Below, piece after piece: positions 51,351 to 63,400 of a stretch of 64,000 nucleotides of DNA. Each line of letters opens with the position of its first letter. Positions within the stretch are counted from its first letter, which is position 1. This DNA comes from Gonapodya sp. JEL0774 (Eukaryota > Monoblepharomycota > Monoblepharidomycetes > Monoblepharidales > Gonapodyaceae): NCBI GenBank assembly GCA_027604505.1, contig JADIIX010000081.1, positions 29,468-93,467 of the forward strand, written 5' to 3'. The notes beneath the pieces were generated by a model, which was not told the DNA's origin, did no database searches, and was given only the letters and a program-made list of their open reading frames with translations. Both the position numbers and the translations under genes were made by a program.

Positions 51351-52584
51351 AGCTCTGGTTGGTGCCGTCAGACTTGATTTTGTGCGCGAAGCCAACCTGC
51401 CCCAACCATTCACAAACCAAGTTGCACAACCCCAACCCCCGGAGTACGCGAAACGGAGCACCCAGACTACATTTTGACGTGTAGTTCTGGTTGTGGAAGG
51501 GTTTGGGAAGGGCCGCGCTGTGCTTGGAAGGGGCCCGGTTGAAAGAGACTTTGAACTTCGTGGAATGCAAGCGCTTGAAACAGATGGCCCACAATACCGC
51601 ACCAACTCCAGTGAAGCTTTTCGCTATCGAAAACAATGACAATAAAATGTATCCTTCGCTTAGATCACTTTGCCTATCGCGGTGGGTGGATAGACATGCC
51701 GGACTTAATGTCATCGCAACACAACACAAGTTTCGCCAGATTTGCCACGGTCCGTCACACCAAGACGATCCAGTGACGGACGGAACTGAATAGGGCTTGC
51801 TCCAAGTTTCCGAGACCTCTGGTCAAGCCACCTCACTTCAGCACCCGCATTGAGTCCTACGGTGCTTCGGGTGTTGTTGGAGCTCAACAAATGGCGGTGG
51901 CGTCCATGCTCAGCTAGGCCTTCATCTGCGAATTCTCGGAGCACGATTCACGAAAGAGCTCGGTGGAAATATCTCCATCCCACCAATCCATGACCCTAAT
52001 TGCCTGAAGGCCGTCTCAATGTTGATGTCCGTGAGATACGTCTCCTTTGGTGCAAGCACGGGAGGCATCTTATGGGAAGTTGACATGGTTGGTATGTACA
52101 TGTAGTGAGAATGCCCGCACAATAACAGCTGCAGGTGTAATCATATAACGAGACATCACTTTCGAGACTTTCTCTCTCAGTGAGAGACTGCGTTCTCTTT
52201 CCGTACAGTGGTGTTGACGGAGAAGCTGAGCTTCAGTGATGCACACACCATCCCACGCAAACTTTCGAATACAGCATGATGGAACAAAACCTTCAGGTTC
52301 ATCTAAACAGTTTGCGCTCTCTTCAGGCCGTTGGGATTTGCGTTATCTTTGTTTGTCTTATCGTTGTTGTTGATGATGTCACCGAGTGTCACGCAAAGCC
52401 TCCTGGTTGTTGGGCCCTTGTGCGGATGGGCCCTTCCGGCGCATGTGATCGCAAACTAAAACTGTAGATAAGACCGATCACCGTTTTGCGTGAACATCTC
52501 CACAGTTTCTTGTACTTAAGAGCGAGCAGTGTCTCTCGACACCCACATTGCTTTCACCGTTTCGTATTCCCATTCGCGAGAATC
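51351..52584. other. Intergenic region upstream of the ammonium transporter
   Basis: Minus-strand open frames at 51711-52122 (MSTSHKMPPVLAPKETYLTD) could be a small two-exon gene, but no motif supports it. The rest shows nothing recognisable. Confidence 0.4.
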
Positions 52585-54656
52585 ATGGCAGAAGTTTCAT
52601 GTCCACTTGGCACGCTTTCTTACACTCCTCGTGGATTGGAAGAGCCAGCGTGCATGCCTATGGTGGACAGTGTGTTCATCTTCGTCGGTACGGCGGTCTG
52701 CATGCTTCTTATACCCGGGTAAGTTGAACCATGGATGAGGTTGAAGTTCCGATCTCAGTACCAACACATTGTCCTCCATGACCACCTTGTAGAGGACTTG
52801 GAATGGTACGTTCTGATGCAGTGCCTGTTCGCAGATCCAACTTGGGCCGACTTCGACTGTTCGCTAGCTTTACGGAGGATGGGGAGGAAAAAGGAGTGTT
52901 CTCACCATGGTACGTAGTGGTACTTTCGGTTCCACGGCAAGTATTGTGGCTATAACAGCGTGACTTCACTTTGAAGATGGCCATCTGCTACACCGGTGCT
53001 GTCGTCATCTCCATTCAATACTTCCTGTTCGGATTCTCTCTGTCGTATTCCAACACAAGCTCCAACTTCATCGGAAACTTTGGTGAGCGTAGAACAGCGC
53101 TCATTGTTATAAAGGAAGATGTCAGCATCTGACTCGGGCTTCGTTTCCACCTATAGCCAATGCCCTTCTCATTGATGTCAACGCCGAACCGATGGCAGTT
53201 GCGCCAGCACTACCTGCGAGCATTTTCATGCTTTTTCAGTGCATGTGCGTCTCCACAAAATGTTGAAAATCCATTTCTTGTTTTAACATTGCGTTGGGAT
53301 GAACAGGTTCGCCGCGATCACACCGGTCATCATCATCGGCGGAGGAGCCGAACGGATTAGGATCTGGCCAATGACTTTGTTCCTGCTGCTCTGGTCGACA
53401 TTCTGCTACGACTTCTTCATCGCTTGGATGTGGGGAATCAACGGCTGGCTCAAGAAGTTCGGTGAACTCGACTTTGCAGGGTGAGTCAACCGGATGCAAA
53501 CATGTTGCTTCTCTTGGTTTACCGTACCATCTCACAACACCTTCATTGCATCAGCGGAACCGCTGTGCACGTCGCATCGGGCGCTGCCGGTTTGGCTCTC
53601 GCCATCTTCCTCGGACCTCGTCAAAACAAGAACGTATACCCGGCGTCCATGAAGGACGTTCTTCTCGGAACCGGCCTCATTTGGTTCGGGTGGTACTTCT
53701 TCAACGCCGGCTCCACCCTTGCACTGAACTTCCAAGCGCTTAATGCCGCCGTCGTCACTCACTTTGCGGCATGCGCTGGATGTCTCACTTACTCTGTTCT
53801 CGGTTACATTCACCACAAGAAGATCACCGCGGAGTGCCTTGTTAATGGTGGGTGATAATTCGAATGGTGCACACCTCGGTGGGTACTGACAGATCCGAAC
53901 ACGCGATCATAGGTATCATTGCCGGACTGGTTGGAATTACACCCGCCTGTGGGTTTGTCTGGCCTGCATCTTCCCTTGCCATTGGCGCGGTGACTGCTTT
54001 GTGCTGCTACTGCTGGACCCACTTCGCTCGCCCGAAGATCCCCGTGGACGATGCGCTCGACACATTTGGCCTTCACGGTATTGGAGGTGTTGCAGGCGCG
54101 GTGCTCACCGGCGTGTTTGCTACTTCGGGAGTGACAGAACTGGGTGGCTACGAGATTGACGGTGGTTGGGTCGACGGCAACTGGTGAGTCGTACGATCGA
54201 GTCGCGTAACGTTCGCTTATTACCTTCGATCGGTCCTCAATTTTTTATTCTCTCATGCAACAGGATCCAACCTTTGAAGCAGCTTGTCGGAGTTGTGGTC
54301 ATCGGCTTGTGGTCTTTCGTTGTCTCGTATGTTCTCCTCTTCGCCATCGACAAGATCCCAGGAATGAAGGTCCGACTCGCCCCGGAACATGAAGTCAACG
54401 GTTCTGACCACGCTCAAATGGGAGACATGTGAGTGAAAGTGATCTCCACTGTCAATCTTCGCATGTGATTTGACTACTTTATTCTCAACCGAAAACATTG
54501 ACTCAAATTAGGGAGCACGGCTACTTCGACCCTCACCCGTTGGACGAGAAGAGTAAGAAGGAGATTAACGGTGTTCCGTTCAGGCACACCGACACGATGG
54601 ACTCCAACTATCCAGTGGAGCCCAAGGACAACCCGCTCCACCGCATGCTGCAATAG
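52585..54656 (+). CDS. Ammonium transporter (Amt/Mep family)
   Basis: The start at 52585 gives MAEVSCPLGTLSYTPRGLEE and the first span. Exons 52585-52718, 52793-52805 (13 bases), 52868-52909 and 52977-53082 join in phase, giving LYGGWGGKRSVLTM then MAICYTGAVVISIQYFLFGF. Later exons contain ITPVIIIGGGAERIR, LDFAGGTAVHVASGAAG (first pore His), GTGLIWFGWYFFNAGS, LNAAVVTHFAACAG, GITPACGFVWPASS and DTFGLHGIGGVAGAVL (second pore His). All eleven spans expected can be placed. It moves ammonium across the plasma membrane. The C-terminal tail (EHGYFDPHPLDEKSKKEING) is cytosolic. The stop is TAG at 54654. In other fungi such genes respond to nitrogen supply; nothing in the promoter shows this directly. 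Confidence 0.93.
52793..52805 (+). other. 13-base microexon of the ammonium transporter
   Basis: The exon AGGACTTGGAATG lies between TTGTAG and GTACGT. It completes the glycine codon of exon 1 and adds GLGM, restoring the conserved PGxxxxYxG turn after the first span. Confidence 0.75.
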
Positions 54657-55461
54657 TGTTAGTGGATGATTCGCATTTTAGAACATAACTTTGTCATCTG
54701 CACTTTTATTCGTCATGTTTTGTAATTGTTGTGTTCGAGCAGGGAGAGCTGGTATAATGGAATGTTTTTGCACTGTCAATCACTCCCTGAGAGCTACTCT
54801 TTGAGAACTGAACTCTCACTAATTGACGAAGGGAAGCTTCGGTATGAGATCTTCGTTTTCGTTCTCACTCCAAATGATGAAACTACATACTCAGTCTGAG
54901 TACACAATCGATGCGTTCAGGTACATGACTCCGTCATTACTCACTGCTTTTTACGACAGAATCGAGTTAAAAATGGAGACAGTTAGCGAAGATGAAGTTC
55001 AAAGGCTGTCATTCTGTGCTAGTTGCTGACATAAAACTGAAATACCAAGAGATTTCGTTGGTTTCTCTTGGTGGGTCTTGCAGCTGCTCGACGCAGCTGC
55101 CAGCCTCGGCATAGTGGGGACTTCAATCTCTCAACCAGACAATTGTTACATGAGACAGTACTCGCAAACTCCCCGCACATTCACTCCGCCTGCAAATCAA
55201 TCTTCTCTAAAACTGTCAAGCAAGATTCAGCGGTCGTTGGGCCACGCATCAGAAACCAGAACCACAAATTCAAAACAGACTGCGAATCCGCTAGCAGAAC
55301 CTGTTTCCAAAAACAATCGCGCGTTTCTTCCATGCAATGCAGTTCAGAGAGCTGGAGCGAGTGGCGCCAGGACCCGGGTGCAGGTTGTGGTGGAAGGAGG
55401 AACGGCGGGGTGGGCGGACGCGCATCGCGGATACGGGTGCAATGGGAGTAATGACAGGAAG
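54657..55461. other. Intergenic or 5' region of the next gene
   Basis: The frame of the disordered protein extends upstream to 55078, but that part shows no conserved feature. I see nothing else. Confidence 0.4.
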
Positions 55462-57408
55462 ATGAAAAGAGCAAAGGACGCGTGGGTCACACCAGAAACA
55501 CTTGCTGTCGAGGTTGATTCAGTGCGTGTGGACAGTACCGAATCGCCGTACATCATTGACGAATCAGACAATGAATCATTAGCTTCCGCATTACCACCCC
55601 ACGAAGCTCGCGCGAGAACTGCCATTAAAGAATTTCGGAAAAAGGTTGCCGCCAGGATCAGGGCAGAGAGAATGCGCGCTGCGACTGAAAGCCACGGAGG
55701 TGAAAACAGCCAGTGGGATTCTCTCAACCAACTTGAACCGCCGCCGTACATGCCGACCAACGTCCATCTCCTCGACAAAAGAGAAGCAATGAAGAGGCTT
55801 GAAGTCCGCAGATTGTGGAGTGAAATGGGGCGAAGCAAGGTTGTGGAAAGACAACAGAGGACGAGGGAACGAGAGCTCGAACAGAGGCGTGTCGGTGATG
55901 GTGGACGCGACATTTCCCGTGGATGGGATTCAAACGTCGGCAGTGTAAAACAAGTGGAGCGCGAGCTCCCTGTGAAAGACGTCGATGAGGATTGGAACTG
56001 GCGTGACCTCCCTCCGCCCGCACCCTCACCTTCTCCGCCTCGAGCACCACCCATTCCGCATGTACGAGACTTTGCGCATGTCGGTCTTGGTCCCGCTCAG
56101 GGCGTCAGCGTCAACGTGTCGCCCACGACGGGTTCCTTCTTCCCTGGTGGAACCGCTGACGTGCAGGTGGTTCGGAGTCCATCGCCGTCATCTTGTCGCA
56201 ATCCCGTTCCCGTTCCCTCCCTACATCCGCAACCTACGTCTCCCCTCCCATCGTCCTTCCCAGTGCAATCTCATACCGAGAACCGGAGCTCCGCCTTCCA
56301 GCCCCAACCATCACCCATCCGTTCCTTTCCCACTACTACCACAGTCCACTCCCTTCGCGTCTTCGAGGGTGGAGGCACACACTATCAATCAGGAGCTGCT
56401 GCGGCTGCGAGAGAGCGAAGAGAGAGGGAAAAGCAGAGAGAGAGACGGGACGGGGGCGACGAGTACACGAGGCTTACGAAGCGAGTAGTAGGTCAAGCGG
56501 CGGCATTACTACCTGATGTTGTGGCTGTGAACGCGTCCAAAGGTCGAGCACGGGGCAGGCCGATTGGAACAGCCAGAAGGGACTCAGTGCTGATGCCGGT
56601 ACCTGAAACCGATGCAGCTCCAGCTCGCCGAGGGCCTATATCCCAGGTCCCGTTTTCTCACCCTGGGTCCGCTGGCACCTCGCCATTGTCGAGTCCCAGA
56701 CGATTGGTTACTGGGCTGGTGGAGGTCACGCAAGAACAACGTGAGCAGCTCAAACCACCACCTATACCGACACCCTTCGCGTCCATAGCGCGGGCGCGTG
56801 CACGCGCGGCCCGGACAGAAGCAGCCGCTATGACTCTTCATCCACCGCCATTGCCGACTCGAGCAGTTTCATCCCCGAAAATGTTCAAAACGAAAGTGCC
56901 CCGACACCAACCACCCCGGCAACTCGCACCGCGTCCTGTAGTCCCAAGCTCACTTGTTCTATTGCGCGAGAGAGTGGACCCAGATGCGCTGGTGGTGGTA
57001 AGAAAGGAAGTTCCGGGAAGCCATAGGGCGGACGGCGTTGGTGGTAGTGCGAGGCGGAGACGCACAACATATCCGGGTGATGCAGAAGGCGAAGCACAAG
57101 ATCATGAGGAAGACGATTTCATCGGGGTTGTGAGAGTGACGTGTAATGGAGGTGGCGCGCCTGGGACTCAATACAGGCCTGGAAGGATCATTCCCCCGAC
57201 AGCTCCACTGCCTACAGCATTGCGCAATGTGTCGCATGAGGCAACAGCCCATGTCACAATGGAGCCTTCTACGCCAAACAACATTCCTTCATCGTGGTTC
57301 GTGGTGCCAGGCGTGGGTCATGTTAGTGAACCCCAGCTGTCACCGGCGAGGGAAGGCGCATCTTCAGAGGGTACACTGTCGGTGGGAGCGTTGGGTGTTG
57401 GCTGGTGA
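55462..57408 (+). CDS. Large intrinsically disordered protein, unknown function
   Basis: A continuous frame of about 650 codons runs from the Met at 55462 (MKRAKDAWVTPETLAVEVDS). A more distant in-frame ATG gives 776. It contains an acidic segment (IIDESDNESLA), a charged helix-prone region (EAMKRLEVRRLWSEMG, RQQRTRERELEQRR) and long Pro/Ser/Arg-rich low-complexity parts (PPPAPSPSPPRAPP). Near the end, EEDDFIGVVRVTCNGG is more ordered. I recognise no domain. The lack of stops over nearly 2 kb in GC-balanced sequence supports a real gene. A nuclear or scaffold role is possible but not shown. Confidence 0.55.
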   Translation: MKRAKDAWVTPETLAVEVDSVRVDSTESPYIIDESDNESLASALPPHEARARTAIKEFRKKVAARIRAERMRAATESHGGENSQWDSLNQLEPPPYMPTNVHLLDKREAMKRLEVRRLWSEMGRSKVVERQQRTRERELEQRRVGDGGRDISRGWDSNVGSVKQVERELPVKDVDEDWNWRDLPPPAPSPSPPRAPPIPHVRDFAHVGLGPAQGVSVNVSPTTGSFFPGGTADVQVVRSPSPSSCRNPVPVPSLHPQPTSPLPSSFPVQSHTENRSSAFQPQPSPIRSFPTTTTVHSLRVFEGGGTHYQSGAAAAARERREREKQRERRDGGDEYTRLTKRVVGQAAALLPDVVAVNASKGRARGRPIGTARRDSVLMPVPETDAAPARRGPISQVPFSHPGSAGTSPLSSPRRLVTGLVEVTQEQREQLKPPPIPTPFASIARARARAARTEAAAMTLHPPPLPTRAVSSPKMFKTKVPRHQPPRQLAPRPVVPSSLVLLRERVDPDALVVVRKEVPGSHRADGVGGSARRRRTTYPGDAEGEAQDHEEDDFIGVVRVTCNGGGAPGTQYRPGRIIPPTAPLPTALRNVSHEATAHVTMEPSTPNNIPSSWFVVPGVGHVSEPQLSPAREGASSEGTLSVGALGVGW

Positions 57409-57565
57409 ACATGGCGATGAAATGGCGGTATATTGAGTTTTTTTCCAAATATTTCGTGCTATTCTCTTTCTTTCGAATCACATAGAAATGTTATGGGTTG
57501 TTCAATCGATTAGTTGGCTGGCGCAAGGGATGAGTGGATTGACGGTGGTCAGTACTATATGAAGA
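57409..57565. other. Short spacer
   Basis: The spacer between the disordered-protein stop and the FAD-oxidase region is AT-rich. No feature was recognised. Confidence 0.35.
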
Positions 57566-59063
57566 CTTCACAAAAGGAGGTGGAACTTCCAGATACAGCC
57601 ATACTGCAGCGATCATTGTCCCCAAAGATGTATTTGAGATTTCTCAGACAATCAAGTGGGCACAAAAACACACAATGTGAGACTTCGGATTTGAAGACTC
57701 CCACTGGAAGTCGATCGAAGCGTCTTGACGTCATTGCTCATTCCCACCCGATCTCGTTCATCTAGAGATCTCACCATCGCCTGTGGTCGACACACCATCC
57801 ACAGTTCAAAAGATCTTCATGTAACCCTCGACCTCCACCTCCTCTCTGCCGTCGTTCCTGACCCAACTAACAACGTCGTCCACGTCCAAGGAGGAGCTCG
57901 GTTGGGACAGCTTGGCAAAGTGTGCTTGCTACACGGTATCGCGACCGTGGCCGGGACAAATCCCGAATCAGGGTTTGCAGGGTACACGGTGGGGGGAGGA
58001 TACGGCTACTTATCCAGGCAGAAGGGAATGACCGTGGACAATTTGATCGAAGTGGAAGCCGTGGATGCCAGTGGAGATATTGGTGAGTCTCTTATCGCGT
58101 CCTCTGGAGAAAGAAACATCGATATGAGTCATGTTCCTTGCAGTAATTGCGAACTAGACACAAAACAGCGATCTGTTCTGGGCGATCCGCGGGGCTGGGG
58201 CGAACTTTGCTGTTGTGAGTAACTGAGTGCATTTAGGTGGAGAGACTCTCATTGAATGCTGACTCTTCTTTCCCAGAGTTCACTTTCCGCACGTACAAGA
58301 TCAACACGTGCACAACTGGACTCATTGTACACCTGCCAGCCCACGCTCGCGCTTTGCTTGAGCTTGTTCAATCTACCATGGCAGACGGACCTCGTCCACT
58401 TGCCACATCGGTACTCCTTACATTTGCACCCCCTCCCGGAGTCGCACCAGAGGACGTGAGGCAACCTGCAAAACGTTTTTGCTGCTTTCCTTTCCTCCAG
58501 GGCTGTATCGCCTTCCTCCCCTAATCGTAATCATTGAGATTCTTGTCACTCAATTCACTAAAGCACCTATCAAGGGCTCCAACATTATCGTACATCCAGT
58601 GGGTGGAGCCATCGGGGACCTTTCCTCCGATTCCACAGCATTTCCGTGGAGACTCAAGGCTGGTTTTTGGGTGAGACACCGTCACCTGCACTTGAACTGA
58701 CTTCCCTCGTCTTGATGACGCTTTTTCTGTCCTTAGATCCTCATAATCTCCCGTGCGTCCACAGATGCGGAATTTGCTCTGGCCCGAACTTGGACGATCG
58801 AGACTGATAATTAGCTCCGCCCTTTCCGGGCTGCAACATTTCTTAACGAGATTGGTGGATCGGTGAGCAGCCAAGATGGTATTCGACCCAGTGTTGTGGG
58901 AGAGGAGTATTATGGCTCAAACCATGCAAGGCTGGTGGAGCTAAAGAAAAAGTTTGATCCGGAACAATCACAATGCTGTATAACCACAAGCGATTGGAAT
59001 ATCGTCGTTGGAGAGAACAAAGCGTTAGATCACTCAAAGCAGGGTACCATGGTACCAGTTTAG
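57566..59063 (+). pseudogene. BBE-type FAD-linked oxidase gene with two in-frame TAGs
   Basis: The FAD-binding (PP-loop) part reads AAIIVPKDVFEISQTIKWAQ, then DLTIACGRHTIHSSKDL, VHVQGGARLGQLGKVCL and YTVGGGYGYLSRQKGMTVDN, all typical of FAD_binding_4 enzymes. After a splice come VIAN, a TAG, and TQNSDLFWAIRGAGANFAV in the same frame. The substrate domain has EFTFRTYKINTCTTGL, HPVGGAIGDLSSDSTAFPWR and FALARTWTIETDN, then a second TAG followed in frame by LRPFRAATFLNEIGG. The BBE C-terminal element EEYYGSNHARLVELKKKFDP is intact. Such enzymes oxidise sugars or small molecules with a covalent flavin. The two stops suggest a recent pseudogene, or errors. The 5' start is not fixed. Confidence 0.6.
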
Positions 59064-59161
59064 TCTCGGTACACAGAGAAAGAACGATTGGTAGTGTGAC
59101 AAAACACAGTATAGATCATAGAGAGATATACAAGACAAGGTACTATTACGAAACTCGAACA

Positions 59162-59970
59162 TCACCGGTCGAAATCTCTCCCAACAGTTCCCACTCCACC
59201 TGTCGCATCGACACCTGAATCAACCATGCTAGTGCCTTCATCAGTATTGACACCACGTGGGAAGGTGGGAAACTGAAACTGCAGGTAAGATGGTGTACAG
59301 ACGCGACAATAAACGGAAGCCTTACTTGCGTAGCCATTTCCGAGCCCGACACCTTGTTGGCCTGGACGACTTTCCCCTGCGTGATATGCAAATGAACATG
59401 ACTTGTGCACTATGCACTCTCGTCGCCGGACAGTTTTAGATCCACACTCACCCGGCCAGACGCTTTCAATGTTTGCGAAGCAAGTGTCGCTAAAGCAACT
59501 CCCGCAATGACAGCTAGTACAATGGACGCTACCAAGGGTCCCGTGCGATCAGGGCAATTGCAATTTGCTCCATCACCTGGTGTGCCGACTCTATCAGATG
59601 TTGAGTTACCAAAGAGTGTTGAAGTAGACGCGGCGAGGACGGCCGATGAGGATGGGGACCAGGGACCATTTATGGTTGTGGAGGCCACGTTGTCGGGAGT
59701 AGAGGTGCCTGGAAGTAATGACACGGACAGTGGACTCACAAATGAGCAGATCGTGAACAGAAGTTTTGCCTAGTACCTAAACGAACCTGTTCCAGAAGTC
59801 AGAGTTTTCACAGAAGTCACAGAGGACGTGCCTCCAACTGTCCGTAGGCTTTTTATTGAGCTGGAGATTTTTGTAGATGGAAATGCCCTCACTATTGTGG
59901 AGTTTGAGGGGCAAGATGTCCCAAAGTAGCAGGTTTCAACTGGGGAAGGGGAGGCATCAAAGCAGACCAC
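59162..59970 (-). CDS. Ser/Thr-rich single-pass membrane protein, unknown
   Basis: Minus-strand exons give a Ser/Thr-rich stretch (SSIKSLRTVGGTSSVTSVKT, then STPDNVASTTINGPW), a CNCP motif and one hydrophobic span (GPLVASIVLAVIAGVALATL). The tail follows in a further exon (GKVVQANKVSGSEMATQ), with a last exon ending GVGTVGRDFDR at 59162. Splice sites with GT/AG support the joins at about 59700-59790 and 59290-59370. The upstream limit is not known; it may join the exons at 60 kb and beyond. This looks like a type I membrane protein with an O-glycosylated stalk, but no family is recognised. Confidence 0.4.
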
Positions 59971-60061
59971 AAATCTTTTGAAATAACGTAGCGGTCAGAA
60001 TAGGGTACAACATGAAACACCTTATCAGGCAAATACAAATCAATCATTGATGCAACTCACC

Positions 60062-63000
60062 CTATATCACATTCAACCGCACAGAAACCCGACCGTGTAT
60101 CGCAATATCGAACAACTTCATGCGGTCCCGAGATACCACAATCTGTACTTGCGTTACAGGCGATATACGTCCGGCGCTGAAAATGGGCTGCGGCAATACG
60201 GAAAAGAGGGCATCACCATGGCATAACATAGTATGATGTTTCGCCATCCTCAACTAACTCAACGCGATGACGGTCGGCAGCATCAGCGAAGCCCAACCAA
60301 GCACGTTTAGTGCTAGAGAGAACATATGATTGATTGTTTGAGTGGGGTCAAACGATCGCCAGGAATCCTGCACCAACCTCTTCCCGAATTGAATGGGGAA
60401 TTTCGCCTCCGGAATCGCGATGACGGCAAAAGGGTAGCGGTCATAATATTCCAACTTTCCACCCAAAGAATTCGGGACGGAATCGTTTGTAAAACGTTTC
60501 GGATTTCACCAAGGTTGGTGAGGCGAGTTCCGCCGAAAGGCATCAGGTTGTGACGCCACACGTTCGTCACACTGAGGGAACAACCGCACAAGGATATCTA
60601 ATGTATTATACAACCGTTTCGGCTCCATTCGTGGGAGGTCCCAACACATCTTTCAAAACTTGCGTCATCATTGCGTTATGTATTTGAGAATGGACCTTCC
60701 TCCAGCGGCATTTCACTAACCTCAAATGGCAGCAGCTGCTATCGGCTTGGGCTCTTCACTCTGATTCAATGGAAGCAAATTTTTCTCTACAGATTTGATC
60801 GGAGTGGTTGGCTTGAATATCCCTGTAGCTGTGATAGTTAATAAAATTCACGACAGACTGACTAATGCCCTGGAACTCACCGGGTGTGACTAAGGGGTAC
60901 AAACGAAGAGCTGCTGCACCAAAATGTGCTAGTGCAAGTGAAATAGAGAGAGCAACAGCTGGAAACAGGAGTAGTAGGTGGCCCAAGAGTCACAAACTGA
61001 ATTGACTCTGGCCTACCTACCACCAATCAAAGTGCCCAGGTACTTACGCCACAGTGCAACACCAACGACTCCAGTCGAATCCGTCACGTTTATGAGCTTT
61101 GTGAATGAATCCTGTAAGGTGGATGACACGATCATCTCTCAACGACTTAACCGACCACGTAGATAGAATATGCAAGCCACAGTCCACCAAGCACCACTCG
61201 AGGAATAATTGCAATGGTGAATTTTATGGAATCGAGCAAACATAATCACACTCACCGTCGTAGACAACCTCCAATTGCCATGCAACTGCCCAAGAAGGAG
61301 ATACAAAGCGCTCGATCGTCTTCCGGTAAGATGCAATCACGTCAAATGCTATAATGTGAAGAGAAACCACCACGGCAACGACTGCCACAATGATTGATGG
61401 CAAGAAAATCTTTGATCCTCGAAAGTCATCGAGATTTTCGGACGAGCAAAACGTCCGCGTGAACGAGGCGAGATTGCAAATGTACGAGAGCTCTGATGGC
61501 AGTGCAGTAGAGACGTAGTGGACTGGATGGATGAAATGGGTGGCGGTAGAAAAGATAAGTTTCGCCGAAATTGTCAACTACTTACAGCCCACTCCAACGC
61601 AAATCAAAACACCAATCAGCAGTACGAGCTGAAGAATGCGGAGACGCCGCAAATGGGTAAGGTAAGGGCGTTCAGACTCTGGGCTAGACATGGAATTGAT
61701 TTTGGCGGATCGAGTGCGTCACTATGAAACAGGCCGGAGTTTCTTTTTGCTTGAGACCCCTCACATGCTCCCGACCCGAAGAACATTCTAATATGAGTCT
61801 GAAACGAATACAAACTCTTCGGTCACTGGGCGGAAATCACTACATAAGAGTACAAATTGGCTCCCGCCGACGAAGAGAGAATGAATTGCTTCATCACCAA
61901 GCACTCAGACGACGAAAATGAAGGGAAAGAACTAAGCGGCTTTATGCTTGCAAGCGTTCGCCAATCATCTGACACATTAACCACTTTCGGAGCCTCATCA
62001 CAGCATGTCCAGTAGAAAATTTCGGAGTTTAGTCGATGTCTTCATAGAAGCTTGGTAGAAGAAGTTTTGAAAGCATGCGATCTTGCCTCAAGTCAGTTAT
62101 ATCTATTGTTGTTCCATATATTTGGATCTCATCCCCGACCTCAGATTACAAACCGACAAAGCCGAAAAAGAGCACACACCCCGCCTGAACGTCCTTGCAA
62201 ACATCGTCCCACCGCAGTCTCGGCCAGCAAGACCTGTCGATATTTCATCCACGTGAATTGCCAGGATCGGACTGATATCGAAGCGGGAGTCTGTGAGTTG
62301 GCTCCTGGCTCCGCGGAACTTCCTCACATTCAAAGATCGCTCACGGGATTATTGTACGACCCAAGTCTTCTTACATGTCACATTGAGGAGATTCAGGGAT
62401 GCCGTACAAGCGAATTGGTGGTTCCGGCAGTGAGCCTCAGAACGTCAAACTTGACAAACACATTCTGTGATTCTGTGAATTTAATGCGCAGGCAAATGGA
62501 AGCGCGAAGATGGAGTACATTACGCGGAAATTCAAAAGGATCATGTCGTCAAGGGCAACGGCCATTTTGTTCATGAGTTTCCACTGCGATATGAGGCAGT
62601 GGACACGGGTATGCCGATCCATCTGCCAATATATCCTCACCAGAAGGACACTAAATCCACCGTAATCCATGCGCAAATCAAGGGGCAAGTGCACCAAGCA
62701 CGTCAGATGCAAACATACCCATGGAAGTGAGTAGCAATGGTGATCGTGCATCACCACTGTTGGACTGAGAATACTCCTTCCATGGCAGTCGATTTTGCCA
62801 GTCGATGCATTTGAGACCCCTCGTCCGTCACGTACACGTTCCCACATAGAGGTGAGATCATTTTTGCCAAGTTCAAAGATGTGGTACATAATGTAACGAG
62901 TACATTATATCTTTAGAGTCGCGAAGGGAACAAGGAAGATAGCGAGACCCCCAAGTTCCATAAAAGTGAGTTCAAATAGAACATATTGCAGGTGATAGGA

Positions 63001-63400
63001 CTGATCAATAAGTTCTGTTGTTGATGCCATCGTATAATCAAGCGCTGCTGCCTGGACCACCCCCAAAAGTGCGGAGGAAACGACCCACGTCAACATTCAA
63101 CCCAAGACTTGATAAGCGGACACCAGCAAAAAAAGAGCGCAAGAGTCTCTGGATGCAGATGCAGCTGGCTCTTTTGGGGCGGCGCCGTGGTCAACAAATT
63201 ATGGAGACATCCCGCATCAAAGCCCTTCTCGCTATGTACCTCCCACCAATTGTCGATAAGAACCATAAAATAACAGATTGGAAAGAGGAAACGCTTGAAT
63301 GGGATGAACCATCGGACGAGTTCTTCAGCATATCAAGCCGCAGGATGGACAACATGATATCAAGTACGATGTTGCCTTTGAGACTAAAATAGCACAAAGA
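60062..63400 (-). CDS. Unresolved minus-strand multi-span membrane gene region
   Basis: Several minus-strand open stretches contain hydrophobic helices: ILWFLSTIGGRYIARRA (about 63230), LFELTFMELGGLAIFLVPFA (about 62950), IFLPSIIVAVVAVVVSLHII (about 61390), LLLLFPAVALSISLALAHFG (about 60940) and FSLALNVLGWASLMLPTVIA (about 60290). Order, spacing and splice-like borders suggest one or more polytopic membrane proteins. I could not build a reliable gene model or name a family. Plus-strand open frames in the same region look like shadows. Treat as low-certainty coding. Confidence 0.35.

Noticed and set aside
57566-59063. Nuclear reassignment of UAG to an amino acid
   Set aside because: TAG ends several intact genes here (ammonium transporter, lysine methyltransferase-like, membrane protein at 20.4 kb) at natural C-termini.
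62052-62576. 174-codon plus-strand open frame
   Set aside because: It has no recognisable motif and overlaps minus-strand coding-like sequence. Not supported.
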